64,000 nt of DNA. Origin: Olsenella sp. An293 (lineage in GTDB: Bacteria; Actinomycetota; Coriobacteriia; Coriobacteriales; Atopobiaceae). The stretch lies in the NCBI RefSeq assembly GCF_002159495.1, contig NZ_NFIT01000009.1, positions 43,970 to 107,969 on the forward strand, written 5' to 3'. The translations under genes and the position numbers were made by a program. Shown here piece after piece: positions 16,420 through 27,150 of the stretch; position 1 is the stretch's first letter, and the number at the start of each line of letters is the position of its first letter. The notes beneath the pieces are model-generated. The model was not told the origin of the DNA, did no database searches, and saw only the letters and a list, made by a program, of their open reading frames with translations.

Positions 16420-17721
16420 TTACACGCTGCCGCCGACGACGTCGTCGACGTTGACCACGACGTCGTGCTTGGTGGGCACCCACTCGACCTTCTTGAACAG
16501 GGCCACCACGGTGATGGGGATGTAGGTCATCATGAAAAGCGGGAACGTGAAGAGGTTGGTGAAGACGCGCCACTTCTTCTTGGCGTGGATGTGGCTGCGC
16601 TCGGAGATCGTGGTGATGATCGCCAGGATGAAGAAGACCACGTACATCGAGGCAAACGTCATGATGAGCGACCCCACGCACATGTCGAGCTCGCCCTGGG
16701 TGGCGATGAAGCCGTGCGAGAGGGAGCCCACGATGAGGTAGGTGGCGTTCACGAAAAACGACAGCAGCGTCAAGATCATGCCCGGCGCCACGGTCATGAG
16801 CATGTCGTAGCTCGCGAACCGACCCTTGGAGATGCCCTTCACCAGGTCGCGCCCGTAGCTGAAGAACACCTGGTAGAAACCCTTGGTCCAGCGCATGCGC
16901 TGCGTCCAGGACGCCTTGAGGGTCACGGGCTGCTCGTCGAAGAACTCGGCAGGCGCGTAGCCGATCTGCACGTTGTTGGCGCAGCAAAAGGTGGAGAACT
17001 GGATGTCCTCGGTCAAGGTGTGGAAGCCCCAGCCGTGCATGCCGCGGACGATGCGCTCGGAGACCATCCAGCCCGAGCCGGAGATAGCGCAGCTCGTGCC
17101 CATCATCATGCGGGCGTTGTTGAGGAACTTGGCCTCGCGCAGAAACCACAGCGCGTAGGCGGCGCTGATCCAGCTGGAGTCGAAGTTCTTGGAGTTGCGA
17201 TAGCCCGTGCAGACGAGGTAGCCCGCGTCGAAGGCCTGATTCATGACCTTGATGTAGTCGCGCGAGACGAGGTTGTCGGCGTCCATGACGATGAAGGCCT
17301 CGTACTTGTCGCCGTACTCGTTGAGGATGCGGTCGAAGCCGTAGTCCATCGCCCAGCTCTTGCCGCGGCGCGCGAGGTCGTTGCGGTCCCAGACGATGGC
17401 GCCCGCCTCCTCGGCCGCCGCATGGGTGTTGTCCGTGCAGGCGTCGCAGACCACGAAGACGTCCATGAGCTCGCGCGGGTAGTCCTGGGCAAAGATCGAG
17501 CGCACGAGGTTGCCGATGACGAGCTCCTCGTTGTGCGCGGAGATGAAGAACGCGTAGCGGTGCTGCTTCTTTGCCTCGGGCAGGCGCACGGTGCCCTTGA
17601 ACATCACGCGGATGATGTAGACGATCTGGTAGAAGTACGCCAGCGTGAAGAACAGCCAGATGATCAGGTTGAAGACGACGATCGGCGTGAGGCCGAGCCG
17701 GTTGAGCTCCATCATGGGCAT
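16420..17721 (-). CDS. Membrane-bound family 2 glycosyltransferase
   Basis: Processive-type GT2 enzyme of 433 residues, probably making or exporting a surface polysaccharide. It has an N-terminal membrane helix (about 13-37), the cytoplasmic GT-A domain with SAHNEE (61-66), DAD (147-149), TED (237-239) and the acceptor motif QRMRW (274-278), and then three or four C-terminal membrane helices (about 310-415). This order is typical of hyaluronan, chitin, cellulose and PgaC-like synthases. It stands alone: no partner, PilZ domain or export gene is adjacent, so the sugar is unknown. AAGGGG precedes the ATG at 17721. ATG two codons in is an alternative. Confidence 0.85.
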   Translation of the reverse strand: MPMMELNRLGLTPIVVFNLIIWLFFTLAYFYQIVYIIRVMFKGTVRLPEAKKQHRYAFFISAHNEELVIGNLVRSIFAQDYPRELMDVFVVCDACTDNTHAAAEEAGAIVWDRNDLARRGKSWAMDYGFDRILNEYGDKYEAFIVMDADNLVSRDYIKVMNQAFDAGYLVCTGYRNSKNFDSSWISAAYALWFLREAKFLNNARMMMGTSCAISGSGWMVSERIVRGMHGWGFHTLTEDIQFSTFCCANNVQIGYAPAEFFDEQPVTLKASWTQRMRWTKGFYQVFFSYGRDLVKGISKGRFASYDMLMTVAPGMILTLLSFFVNATYLIVGSLSHGFIATQGELDMCVGSLIMTFASMYVVFFILAIITTISERSHIHAKKKWRVFTNLFTFPLFMMTYIPITVVALFKKVEWVPTKHDVVVNVDDVVGGSV

Positions 17722-17758
17722 GTGAGCGCACCCCTTGGGTCTTGTCGGCGGGTCGGAC

Positions 17759-17815
17759 GGGCGGCCGCGTTCGGGCGGGCCGGGCGAGAAGGGCGGGCGG
17801 CCGCGTTCGAGCGGG
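17759..17815. repeat. Short direct repeat pair upstream of the glycosyltransferase
   Basis: GGGCGGCCGCGTTCGGGCGGG (17759-17779) recurs with one change at 17795-17815, 36 bases apart. The second copy ends 10 bases from the rluD-like stop. Confidence 0.6.
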
Positions 17816-17825
17816 TTGGGCCGGG

Positions 17826-18842
17826 TCAGGCGCCGAGCTGCGGGCAGATCTTCTCGCCCGCCGCCGTGCGGCCCATCGAGCGGTCCTTCAGAGATTTTAG
17901 TACATCGAGCAGGTCGTCCGGCAGGCGGTCGGCAAGCTCCACGGTCTTACCCGTCGCGGGGTGGTCAAAGCGCACGTGCCACGAGTGGAGGAACTGCCGG
18001 CGCAGGCCTAGGTTGAGCCGGTCGTCCCCGCGGCCGTAGAGCGGGTCCCCCACCAGGGGGTGCCCGATGTGGCGCATGTGCACGCGGATCTGGTGGGTGC
18101 GGCCGGTGTAGAGGTGGCACTCCATCAGGGTGTAGCCCTCGTCGCGCTGGAGCGCCTCGAAGCGCTCGAGCACGCGGAAGGTGGTGATGGCCTCGCGCGC
18201 GCCGGGCGCGTCGGAGACCGCCATGCGGATGCGGTCGCGCGTGGAGCGCGCGATGCCCGTCTCGATCGTCCCCTCGTCGTGGGCCACGTAGCCGTGGGTG
18301 AGCGTCACGTAGCGGCGGTCGAGCACGCGCAGGCGGATGAGGTCCTGCAGCGCCTTCTGGGTGGCGTCGTCCTTGGCGGCGAGCATGAGGCCCGTCGTGT
18401 CCATGTCGAGCCGGTGCACGATGCCAGGGCGCTCCTCGCCCTGCAGCATGCCCAGGTGATCGTAGCCGCAGTGGGCGACGAGCGCGTTTGCCAGCGTGTC
18501 GTCCACGTGACCGGGGCTCGGGTGGCACACGAGCCCCGCCTGCTTGGAGAGCACGATGAGGTGCTCGTCCTCGAAGCGAATGTCGAGCGGGATGTAGGGG
18601 TTGGGCGCGAGCAGGCCCCCCGCGGGCTCGGGCTCGTCCACGGTCGCGCGGACGCGGTCGCCGAGAAGGACCTTCTCGCTTTTGCTCGTTGCCGGGGTCT
18701 CGTTGATGGTGACCGCCCCGTCCTCGACGAGGCGCGCGCACGCGGAGCGGCTGGGCATGTCGGGGCCGGTCGCCAGGAAGGCGTCGAGCCGCATGCCGTC
18801 GGACTCGGGACCCACGAGCAGGTTCACGACGCGCTGGGACAT
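17826..18842 (-). CDS. rluD: RluA/RluD-family ribosomal large-subunit pseudouridine synthase
   Basis: Converts uridines of 23S rRNA to pseudouridine. The protein is 338 residues. It has an S4-like RNA-binding N-terminus (RLDAFLATGPDMPSRSACARLVEDGAVTINE) and the catalytic block HRLDMDTTGLML (133-144) with the nucleophilic Asp at 136. It also has TGRTHQIRVHMRHIGHPLVGDPLYG. RluD is the likeliest paralogue from size, the S4 domain and the position next to lspA, but target positions cannot be proven. ATG at 18842 (MSQRVVNLLV) lies 5 bases past the lspA stop, so they are co-transcribed. Confidence 0.88.
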   Translation of the reverse strand: MSQRVVNLLVGPESDGMRLDAFLATGPDMPSRSACARLVEDGAVTINETPATSKSEKVLLGDRVRATVDEPEPAGGLLAPNPYIPLDIRFEDEHLIVLSKQAGLVCHPSPGHVDDTLANALVAHCGYDHLGMLQGEERPGIVHRLDMDTTGLMLAAKDDATQKALQDLIRLRVLDRRYVTLTHGYVAHDEGTIETGIARSTRDRIRMAVSDAPGAREAITTFRVLERFEALQRDEGYTLMECHLYTGRTHQIRVHMRHIGHPLVGDPLYGRGDDRLNLGLRRQFLHSWHVRFDHPATGKTVELADRLPDDLLDVLKSLKDRSMGRTAAGEKICPQLGA

Positions 18843-18847
18843 GGGGG

Positions 18848-19420
18848 TCACTCCCCCGCCGCGGCCCGCTCGCGCGCGGCGTCCCAGCGCCACCAGAGCA
18901 CGAGGGCAACCGGCACGCCGCAGGTCACGAAGATGTCGGCCACGTTGAAGATCGCAAAGTCCACGAACGTGGTGGCGAAGAAGTCGGTCACCGCGCCCAG
19001 GGCCACGCGGTCGATGGCGTTGCCGATGCCCCCGCCGGCGACCGCGCCGAGCACGAGCGTGAGCGACAGCGGCGCGTCGGTGCGCCGCCAGGCGACCCAG
19101 GCCCCAAAGCCCGCGATCGCCGCTGCCACGAGCACGAAAAACGGCCCCGCGCCCTCGCCGAGCGAGAATGCGGCCCCGGTGTTGTAGACCAGCGACAGGT
19201 CCATCACGCCCGGGATCAGCGTGACGGGCTCGCCGGGAACGAGCGCGGCGCGCGCCGCGGCCTTGCTCGCCTGGTCGAGCGCCACGACGGCCACGGCGAC
19301 CAGGACGAACAGGGCGAGCCGGCGCGCGCCCGAGCGCGCGGGCGCGAGCCGGCTCCGGACGGAATCGTCGCCGAGACCGCCCGGAACCCGCGCGTTCTTG
19401 TCGCCGAGGTCGCCGGCCAC
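18848..19420 (-). CDS. lspA: Lipoprotein signal peptidase (signal peptidase II)
   Basis: Membrane aspartic protease that removes lipoprotein signal peptides. The protein is 190 residues with four hydrophobic segments. The catalytic aspartates are in GNAIDRVALGAVTDFF and FNVADIFVTCG, the standard LspA motifs, and YNTGAAFSLGEG is also present. The GTG at 19420 is chosen because GGAG lies 8 bases upstream and it falls 2 bases after the ileS stop. The first 30 residues are hydrophilic and longer than usual, so an internal start is possible. It forms an operon with ileS and the rluD-like gene, a common arrangement. Confidence 0.92.
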   Translation of the reverse strand: MAGDLGDKNARVPGGLGDDSVRSRLAPARSGARRLALFVLVAVAVVALDQASKAAARAALVPGEPVTLIPGVMDLSLVYNTGAAFSLGEGAGPFFVLVAAAIAGFGAWVAWRRTDAPLSLTLVLGAVAGGGIGNAIDRVALGAVTDFFATTFVDFAIFNVADIFVTCGVPVALVLWWRWDAARERAAAGE

Positions 19421-19422
19421 GC

Positions 19423-22260
19423 CTACTCCGCGGGGTCGAGCGCGGCGACGGCGTCGTGGCAGCGCGGGCACAGGCCGTCCTCGCCGACCTCGCGGAAGTT
19501 CCAGCAGCGCGGGCACTTCTCGCCACGGGCGGGCTCGACGGAGCAGGCCAGCTCGTCGCCGGAGACGACCTCGACCTCGGAGCACACGAAGGGCTCGGCG
19601 AGGTCGCAGCCCAGCTCGCCGACGAGCAGCTCGTAGGTCTCGGAAGGCACCGTGAGCGCGGCGCGCGCGGCCTGCGTGGTCTTCTCGGCGAGCGCGTCGG
19701 CGGCCACCGCGGCCTCGTAGGCCTTGGTGAACGCGGCGCGGGCCTCCACGACGGCGTCGTAGGCGGGCAGGTAGCGCTCGTAGACGTCGGCGGTCCAGGG
19801 CGCCTGGTACCAGTCAAGAAGGGCGGCGAACTCCTGGCCGTCGCGCAGGGACGCGGGCAGGTAGGCCATGGCCTCGTCGGTGGTGTAGACGAGGATCGGC
19901 TGCAGGTCGTGCACGAGCATCGAGAGGATCTGCGCCCACACCGTGAGGGCGGAGCGGCGCTCGTAGGAGTTCTTCTCGCCGCAGTAGACGCGGTCCTTGG
20001 TGGCGTTGAGGTAGCCGTTGGAGAGCTCGGTGATCACGTAGTCGTAGAGCGTGCGGTAGACCACGTTGAAGCGATAGGTCTCGTAGGCGGCGCTCACCTG
20101 GTCGTGGACCTGGCAGAGGCGCGCCAGGGTGAGCTTGTCGTACGGGAGGAGCTCATCGTAGGCCACGGCGTCGACGGCCGGATCGAACTGCCCCTCGATC
20201 TCGCCCAGGAGGAACCGCAGGGTGTTGCGGAAGCGGCGGTAGGCCTCGCCCACGTGGTCGAGGATCGAGTCGTCGCAGGGGATGTCGTTGGAGGTGTCGA
20301 CCGAGGTGACCCACAGGCGCAAGATGTCGGCGCCGCGGGTGTCGCACTCGGCGTTGGGGTCGATGACGTTGCCGAGCGACTTGGACATCTTGCGGCCCTG
20401 GCCGTCGAGCGTGAAGCCCTGGGAGACCACGGACTTGTAGGGGGCCACGCCGTAGGCGCCCACGGAGGTCATCAGCGAGCTCATGAACCAGCCGCGGTGC
20501 TGGTCGGAGCCCTCGAGGTACATGTCGGCCGGGAACTTGAGGTTGTCGCGGTGGCGGCAGACGGCGGTGTGGGAGACGCCGGAGTCCCACCACACGTCCA
20601 GGATGTCGGAGTTGGCCTTGAGGTGGTGACCGCCGCACTTGGGGCAGACGCAGGCGTCGCCGAGGTAGCTCGCCGGGTCGTCCGTGAACCAGCAGTCGGA
20701 GCCCTTGGTGCGGAAGAGCTCGATCACGGCGTCGAGGGTGTCGTCGTTCATGACCGTGGCGCCGCAGTCCTGGCAGGTGAAGGCCGGGATGGGCACGCCC
20801 CAGTTGCGCTGGCGGGAGATGCACCAGTCCGGGCGCCCCTCGACCATCGAGCCGATGCGCTTGATGGCGTGACTCGGGTAGAAGCTGACCTTGGAGAGCT
20901 CCTCGAGCGCCTGCTCGCGGAGGCTGCGGCCGTTTGCGAGCGGCTTGTCCATCGAGACGAACCACTGGCTCGTGGCGCGGAAGATGACGGGCTCCTTGCA
21001 GCGCCAGCAGTGCGGGTAGCTGTGGTTGATGTCCTCGTGCAGGATCAGCGTGCCGCGCTCCTCGAGCCAGGCGATGATCTTGGGGTTGGCCTCGTTGACC
21101 TCCATGCCGGACCACGGGCCGCCCGTGCCGATCTTGTCGCCCACGAAGAAGCGGCCGTCGTCGTCGACGGGCATGACCGTGGGGATGCCGAACCTCTGGC
21201 CGGCGAGGTAGTCGTCGACGCCGTGGCCGGGCGCGCAGTGGACGATGCCCGTGCCGTCGTCGAGCGTGACGTAGTCGGCGTAGATGAACTCGCCCGTCTC
21301 GCCCTGGTCGGCAAAGATCGGCTGCTTGTAGCGGTTGTGCGCGAGGGCCTCGCCGGTGGCGCGCCAGGGCTGCCCGTCCGCGCCGCGCACGAGCTCGACC
21401 TCGCCGTAGCCAAACTTCTCGCAGCAGCGCGCGGCGAGCGCCTCCGCCACGATCTCGGCGCGGCCGTCGTGGACCAAGGCCACGTAGGTGGCCTCGGGGT
21501 GCAGGATGACGGCGTCGTCGGCGGGAAGGGTCCAGGGCGTGGTGGTCCAGATGTCGACCCACAGGCGCCCGGCCCACTCCTCGAGGCCCTCCGGGACAGT
21601 GGTCATCTCAAAGCGCACGAAGATGGCGGGGCTGACCTCGTCACCGTACTCGATCTCGGCCTCGGCGAGGGCGGTGTGGCAGTGGGAGCACCAGTGCACC
21701 GGCTTGGAGCCCTGGACGATGGCGCCGGCGTCGAAGATCGCCTTGAAGATCTCGACGTCGGTGGCGTCGTAGTCGTTGACGTAGGTGAGGTAGGGGTTGT
21801 CCCACTCGCCCAGGACGCCCAGGCGCTTGAAGCCCTGGCGCTGGGTGTCGACCTGCTCGACGGCCATCTTGCGGCAGAGCTCGCGGATCTTCTCGGTGGG
21901 AAGCTGGTTGAACTTCTCGGTGCCGAGCATGGTCTCGACCTTGTGCTCGATGGGCTGGCCGTGGCAGTCCCAGCCGGGGACGTAGGGCGTCTGGAAGCCG
22001 CGCATGGACCAGTAGCGGTTGATGATGTCCTTGGAGATCTTGTTCTGCGCGTGGCCGAGGTGGATCGGGCCGTTGGCGTACGGGGGGCCGTCGTGCAGGA
22101 CGAACTTGTCGTGCCCCTCGTTCTTGGCAATCATCTGCTCGTAGACGTGGTTGGCCTCCCACATGGCGAGGCGCTTGGGCTCGTTCTGCGCGAGGCTCGC
22201 GCGCATGGGAAAGCCCGTGCTCGGCAGGTTGGTCGTCTTCTTGTACTCGTTTTTCGCCAC
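19423..22260 (-). CDS. ileS: Isoleucine--tRNA ligase
   Basis: Class I synthetase that charges tRNA-Ile and edits valine. The protein is 945 residues, the bacterial type with a C-terminal zinc-finger domain. Visible are GPPYANGPIHLGH (HIGH motif, near 65-70), the editing domain with TTTPWTLPADDAVILHP, GRKMSKSLGN near residue 600, and the terminal KCPRCWNFREV...LCPRC zinc ligands. The GTG at 22260 (VAKNEYKKTTNLP) follows an ideal AAGGAGGAG. Its 340-base leader holds a T-box riboswitch, so expression should rise when tRNA-Ile is uncharged. lspA and the rluD-like gene follow in the same transcript. Confidence 0.97.
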   Translation of the reverse strand: MAKNEYKKTTNLPSTGFPMRASLAQNEPKRLAMWEANHVYEQMIAKNEGHDKFVLHDGPPYANGPIHLGHAQNKISKDIINRYWSMRGFQTPYVPGWDCHGQPIEHKVETMLGTEKFNQLPTEKIRELCRKMAVEQVDTQRQGFKRLGVLGEWDNPYLTYVNDYDATDVEIFKAIFDAGAIVQGSKPVHWCSHCHTALAEAEIEYGDEVSPAIFVRFEMTTVPEGLEEWAGRLWVDIWTTTPWTLPADDAVILHPEATYVALVHDGRAEIVAEALAARCCEKFGYGEVELVRGADGQPWRATGEALAHNRYKQPIFADQGETGEFIYADYVTLDDGTGIVHCAPGHGVDDYLAGQRFGIPTVMPVDDDGRFFVGDKIGTGGPWSGMEVNEANPKIIAWLEERGTLILHEDINHSYPHCWRCKEPVIFRATSQWFVSMDKPLANGRSLREQALEELSKVSFYPSHAIKRIGSMVEGRPDWCISRQRNWGVPIPAFTCQDCGATVMNDDTLDAVIELFRTKGSDCWFTDDPASYLGDACVCPKCGGHHLKANSDILDVWWDSGVSHTAVCRHRDNLKFPADMYLEGSDQHRGWFMSSLMTSVGAYGVAPYKSVVSQGFTLDGQGRKMSKSLGNVIDPNAECDTRGADILRLWVTSVDTSNDIPCDDSILDHVGEAYRRFRNTLRFLLGEIEGQFDPAVDAVAYDELLPYDKLTLARLCQVHDQVSAAYETYRFNVVYRTLYDYVITELSNGYLNATKDRVYCGEKNSYERRSALTVWAQILSMLVHDLQPILVYTTDEAMAYLPASLRDGQEFAALLDWYQAPWTADVYERYLPAYDAVVEARAAFTKAYEAAVAADALAEKTTQAARAALTVPSETYELLVGELGCDLAEPFVCSEVEVVSGDELACSVEPARGEKCPRCWNFREVGEDGLCPRCHDAVAALDPAE

Positions 22261-22319
22261 GCTCTCCTCCTTCGCGACCCAAAGGGGGGCGCCCCGTTGG
22301 ATCATCTCTCCCGGACACG

Positions 22320-22359
22320 AAAAAACGCGCCCGTCCCTCCTGCTGGGACGAAGCGCGCC
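22320..22359 (-). terminator. Terminator of the ileS T-box
   Basis: On the minus strand GCGCGC, TCGTCCC, a short loop, GGGACG and GCGCG form a strong hairpin followed by six T residues (22320-22325). The GTCCC/GGGAC stem next to the T-box is the classic arrangement, so this supports transcriptional rather than purely translational control. Confidence 0.85.
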
Positions 22360-22600
22360 TGCGACTTCGCTTGTGAACCACCCAGCGAGCGGATATCCGC
22401 CGTACTCGGCTGGCCTGTCTCGGCGGCCACTCCGGCGACGCCTACTCGCGAGAGGCAGGACCACAGGTCCGGACTCCCCCGCTTTGGGGCCGCGGCTCGG
22501 GGGTGATCTTCGCCGGGACGCGACCGCGGGCTCCCACCATCCCCGCTCTCTCTGGGTCGCGCGCCCCCGGGTACTCTCCCCGTCAACGCCTCGAGTCCGT
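22320..22600 (-). ncRNA. T-box riboswitch of ileS (isoleucine)
   Basis: Senses the charging state of tRNA-Ile. On the minus strand, in order: a GACGGGGAGAGTA base of stem I; the distal AGAGAGCGGGGATGGTGGGA bulge/T-loop motif (about 22520-22552); the specifier region GAAGATCACC with an ATC isoleucine codon (22505-22507); the T-box GGGTGGTTCACAAGCG (22368-22383); and a terminator. The T-box departs from the usual GGTACCGCG but sits in the right place. A TACCAT hexamer (22600-22605) may be the -10 element. Confidence 0.88.
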
Positions 22601-22641
22601 ATGGTAGCACGGTTGGGCATGCGGCACGTGCGCGAACCTGC

Positions 22642-22797
22642 GTTGGCAAAAAAACCTGCGAAGTGCGCGACCTCCGGCGGGGAGAGGCCGCGGGGGCACC
22701 CCGAGCCGCCTCGTCTGCCCAGCTCGCCGGAAGCCATCGGACCCTCCTGACGCCCGGACCGGGAGGCCGTCGCTCACTTGGGCGCTTTTTTGCCAAC
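22642..22797. repeat. Imperfect inverted repeat in the ileS-fbp gap
   Basis: GTTGGCAAAAAA followed by AAGTGCGCGAC (from 22642) is mirrored by a complement ending at 22797 (GTTGGCAAAAAA, then AAGTGAGCGAC on the other strand). The arms are about 35 bases and imperfect. The 22601-22973 gap otherwise holds only the leader promoters, and no gene is seen. Confidence 0.6.
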
Positions 22798-22973
22798 AGC
22801 CCGCCCGCGCGCCGCCCCGGCCGGCTCGCAGGCCTCCGAACCCCGCGCGGAGCGCCCCGCCGCACCCCACTCGTTACTACCACCCGACCGCAAACGCCCC
22901 TCTCGCCGAAAAGTGCTCGCGCGCGGCCCGACCGCACATCACAGTGGGACGCGAAGCCACGGAAGGGGGACCC

Positions 22974-24860
22974 ATGCCAGACCGCAAGTACCTCGAGCTC
23001 CTCTCGGAGAAGTTCCCCTCGGCGCAGTCGGTCTACACCGAGATCATCAACCTCGAGGCCATCCTCAACCTGCCCAAGGGCACCGAGCACTTTGTCTCAG
23101 ACGTCCACGGCGAGTACGACGCCTTCAAGCACATCCTCAACAACTGCTCGGGCGTTATCCGCGAGCGCGTGGCATCCACCTTCCGCTTTGAGCTCACCCA
23201 CGACGAGCAGGCGGACCTGTGCACCCTCATCTATTACCCGCACCGCAAGCTCCGCCGCCTCAAGGCCTCGGGCAACGTGACCGAGGAGTGGTACGCCATC
23301 ACGCTCATGCGCCTCGTGCGCCTGGCGCGCTACCTCTCCGACTCCTACACCCGCTCCAAGGTCCGCAAGGCCATGCCCGTCGAGTACGCCTACATCATCG
23401 ACGAGCTCCTCCACGCCTCCCCCGGCGAGGGCGAGCAGCGCCAGAGCTACCACCAGCGCATCATCGACACCATCGTGGACACCGGCTCGGCGGATGACTT
23501 CATCGTGAGCCTGGCGTCGCTGATCAAGCGGCTCGCCGTGGACCACCTGCACCTCGTGGGCGACGTCTTCGACCGCGGCTCGCACGCCGACAAGATTCTC
23601 GACCGCCTCATGGAGTACCACTCCGTGGACCTGCAGTGGGGCAACCACGACATCGTCTGGATGGGCGCCGCGGCGGGCTCGGCCACGTGCCTTGCCGCCG
23701 TGATCCGCAACAACATCCGCTACGACTCCCTCAAGATCCTCGAGAGCGCCTACGGCGTCTCCCTGCGCGAGCTCGCCCTGTTCGCGGAGGCGACGTATCG
23801 CGCGGACGACGCCATGACGCCACTCGAGAAGGCGATCTCGGTCATCCTCTTCAAGCTCGAGGGGCAGACCATCCAGCGCCACCCCAACTGGCACATGGAG
23901 GACCGGCTGCTGCTGGGCGGCGTGGACCCGGCCTGCGGCGTCGCGCGCGTGGGCGAGAAGGACTACCGGCTCGTCTCGAGCGACTTCCCCACCCTCGACC
24001 CGGCCGACCCCTACGCGCTCTCCGACGACGAGCTGCGCGTGATGGACAACCTCCTCGAGGCCGTGCGCACCTCCTACAAGCTCCAGACCCACGTGAACTT
24101 CCTCTACGAGCGGGGCAGCGCCTACCTCGTCCACAACAACGACGTGCTCTTCCACGCCTGCGTCCCCATGAACGAGGACGGGACCTTCCACCCGGTCAAC
24201 CACCAGGGGCAGCTCCTCGCGGGCAAGGCCTACTACGACTACGCCGACCGCCTGGCCCGCCGCGCCTGGCACGAGCACGACGAGGTCTCGCTCGACTGGA
24301 TGTGGTACCTCTGGTGCGGCCGCTACTCGCCGCTCTCGGGGCGCGTGGTCAAAACCTTCGAGCGCACCTACTTCACGGACCGCTCCACCTGGGCAGAGCC
24401 GCGCGACCCCTACTACGCCCTCACGGACAACCCCGAGGTCTGCCGGCGCATCCTCGAGGAGTTTGGCGCGGATCCCGAGCACGGCCACATCATCAACGGC
24501 CACACGCCCGTGCACGCCTCCGAGGGCGAGAAGGCCGTGCGCGCCGGCGGGCGGCTCGTGGTCATCGACGGCGGCTTCTGCCAGGCCTACCACAAGACGA
24601 CGGGCATCGCCGGCTACACCCTCATCTCCGACCCGCGCGGCATGCGCATCAAGGCGCACCGCCCCTTCGGCTCGATCGCCGACGTGCTCGACCTCAACGC
24701 CGACATCATGAGCGACGACGACCGCTTCGAGGTGAACCCGCGCCCCCTCACGATCGACGACACCGACACCGGTGCCGACATCCGCGAGCAGCTCGCCGAC
24801 CTGCGCGCCCTGCTCGACGCCTATCGCTCGGGCGAGCTCCCCGAGCGCACCGCCCACTGA
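22974..24860 (+). CDS. fbp: Fructose-1,6-bisphosphatase, class III
   Basis: Removes the 1-phosphate of fructose-1,6-bisphosphate in gluconeogenesis. The protein is 628 residues, the long Firmicutes-type class III enzyme. The metallophosphatase motifs are SDVHGEYD (42-49), GDVFDRG, QWGNHD and a late NGHTPV, consistent with a two-metal calcineurin-like site. ATG at 22974 (MPDRKYLELL) follows GGAAGGGGGA. It is divergent from the ileS T-box leader and is followed by a paired GGGGACnGTCCCC repeat. No allosteric site can be judged from the sequence. Confidence 0.95.
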   Translation: MPDRKYLELLSEKFPSAQSVYTEIINLEAILNLPKGTEHFVSDVHGEYDAFKHILNNCSGVIRERVASTFRFELTHDEQADLCTLIYYPHRKLRRLKASGNVTEEWYAITLMRLVRLARYLSDSYTRSKVRKAMPVEYAYIIDELLHASPGEGEQRQSYHQRIIDTIVDTGSADDFIVSLASLIKRLAVDHLHLVGDVFDRGSHADKILDRLMEYHSVDLQWGNHDIVWMGAAAGSATCLAAVIRNNIRYDSLKILESAYGVSLRELALFAEATYRADDAMTPLEKAISVILFKLEGQTIQRHPNWHMEDRLLLGGVDPACGVARVGEKDYRLVSSDFPTLDPADPYALSDDELRVMDNLLEAVRTSYKLQTHVNFLYERGSAYLVHNNDVLFHACVPMNEDGTFHPVNHQGQLLAGKAYYDYADRLARRAWHEHDEVSLDWMWYLWCGRYSPLSGRVVKTFERTYFTDRSTWAEPRDPYYALTDNPEVCRRILEEFGADPEHGHIINGHTPVHASEGEKAVRAGGRLVVIDGGFCQAYHKTTGIAGYTLISDPRGMRIKAHRPFGSIADVLDLNADIMSDDDRFEVNPRPLTIDDTDTGADIREQLADLRALLDAYRSGELPERTAH

Positions 24861-24863
24861 CCC

Positions 24864-24921
24864 GCACGTTGGGGACAGTCCCCAACGTGCTGCTAATTGG
24901 GGACCGTCCCCAACGTGCGGG
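24864..24921. repeat. Paired GGGGACnGTCCCC palindromes after fbp, copies 4 and 5
   Basis: GCACGTTGGGGAC-A and its complement form a perfect palindrome (24864-24890). A second one (24897-24914) follows. The outer CCCGCACG and CGTGCGGG ends also pair, so the whole block can fold as one structure. It starts 3 bases after the fbp stop and may end its transcript. Confidence 0.85.
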
Positions 24922-25041
24922 TCCCGGGCGGCGGGCGGACGCGGGAGATTGTCTGGTCGCGCGCGCCCTCGGGGATGAACCATCATTATTTGGGTATCAG
25001 AGAACCCAAGTACCGCAACGCATGAAGGGTTACCACGAAAG

Positions 25042-26946
<1,905 letters not shown>

Positions 26947-26955
26947 CCTCCCAGG

Positions 26956-27037
26956 GCGAGAGAACGAGAAGGACCCTCCCTCACCGCTCACTGCTTCGCA
27001 GAAATCGCGTGAGGGAGGGTCCTTCTCGTTCTCTCGC
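26956..27037. terminator. Bidirectional terminator-like inverted repeat
   Basis: Perfect 29-base arms (26956-26984 and 27009-27037) around a 24-base loop, between the convergent ftsH and methyltransferase genes. Each arm carries GAACGAGAAGGACC or its complement. There is no T-run, but the stem is very strong and the position fits termination in both directions. Confidence 0.7.
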
Positions 27038-27150
27038 GGCGACGCCCCAACACGTCGGCGTGGACGGCTTGGGGCGGGGCCGGTGACGCGCGCTCGGGGC
27101 GATTAGGGTTGGGTCGCGGGGGTGACGTGGCTGGGGCGGTGACGAACCTG

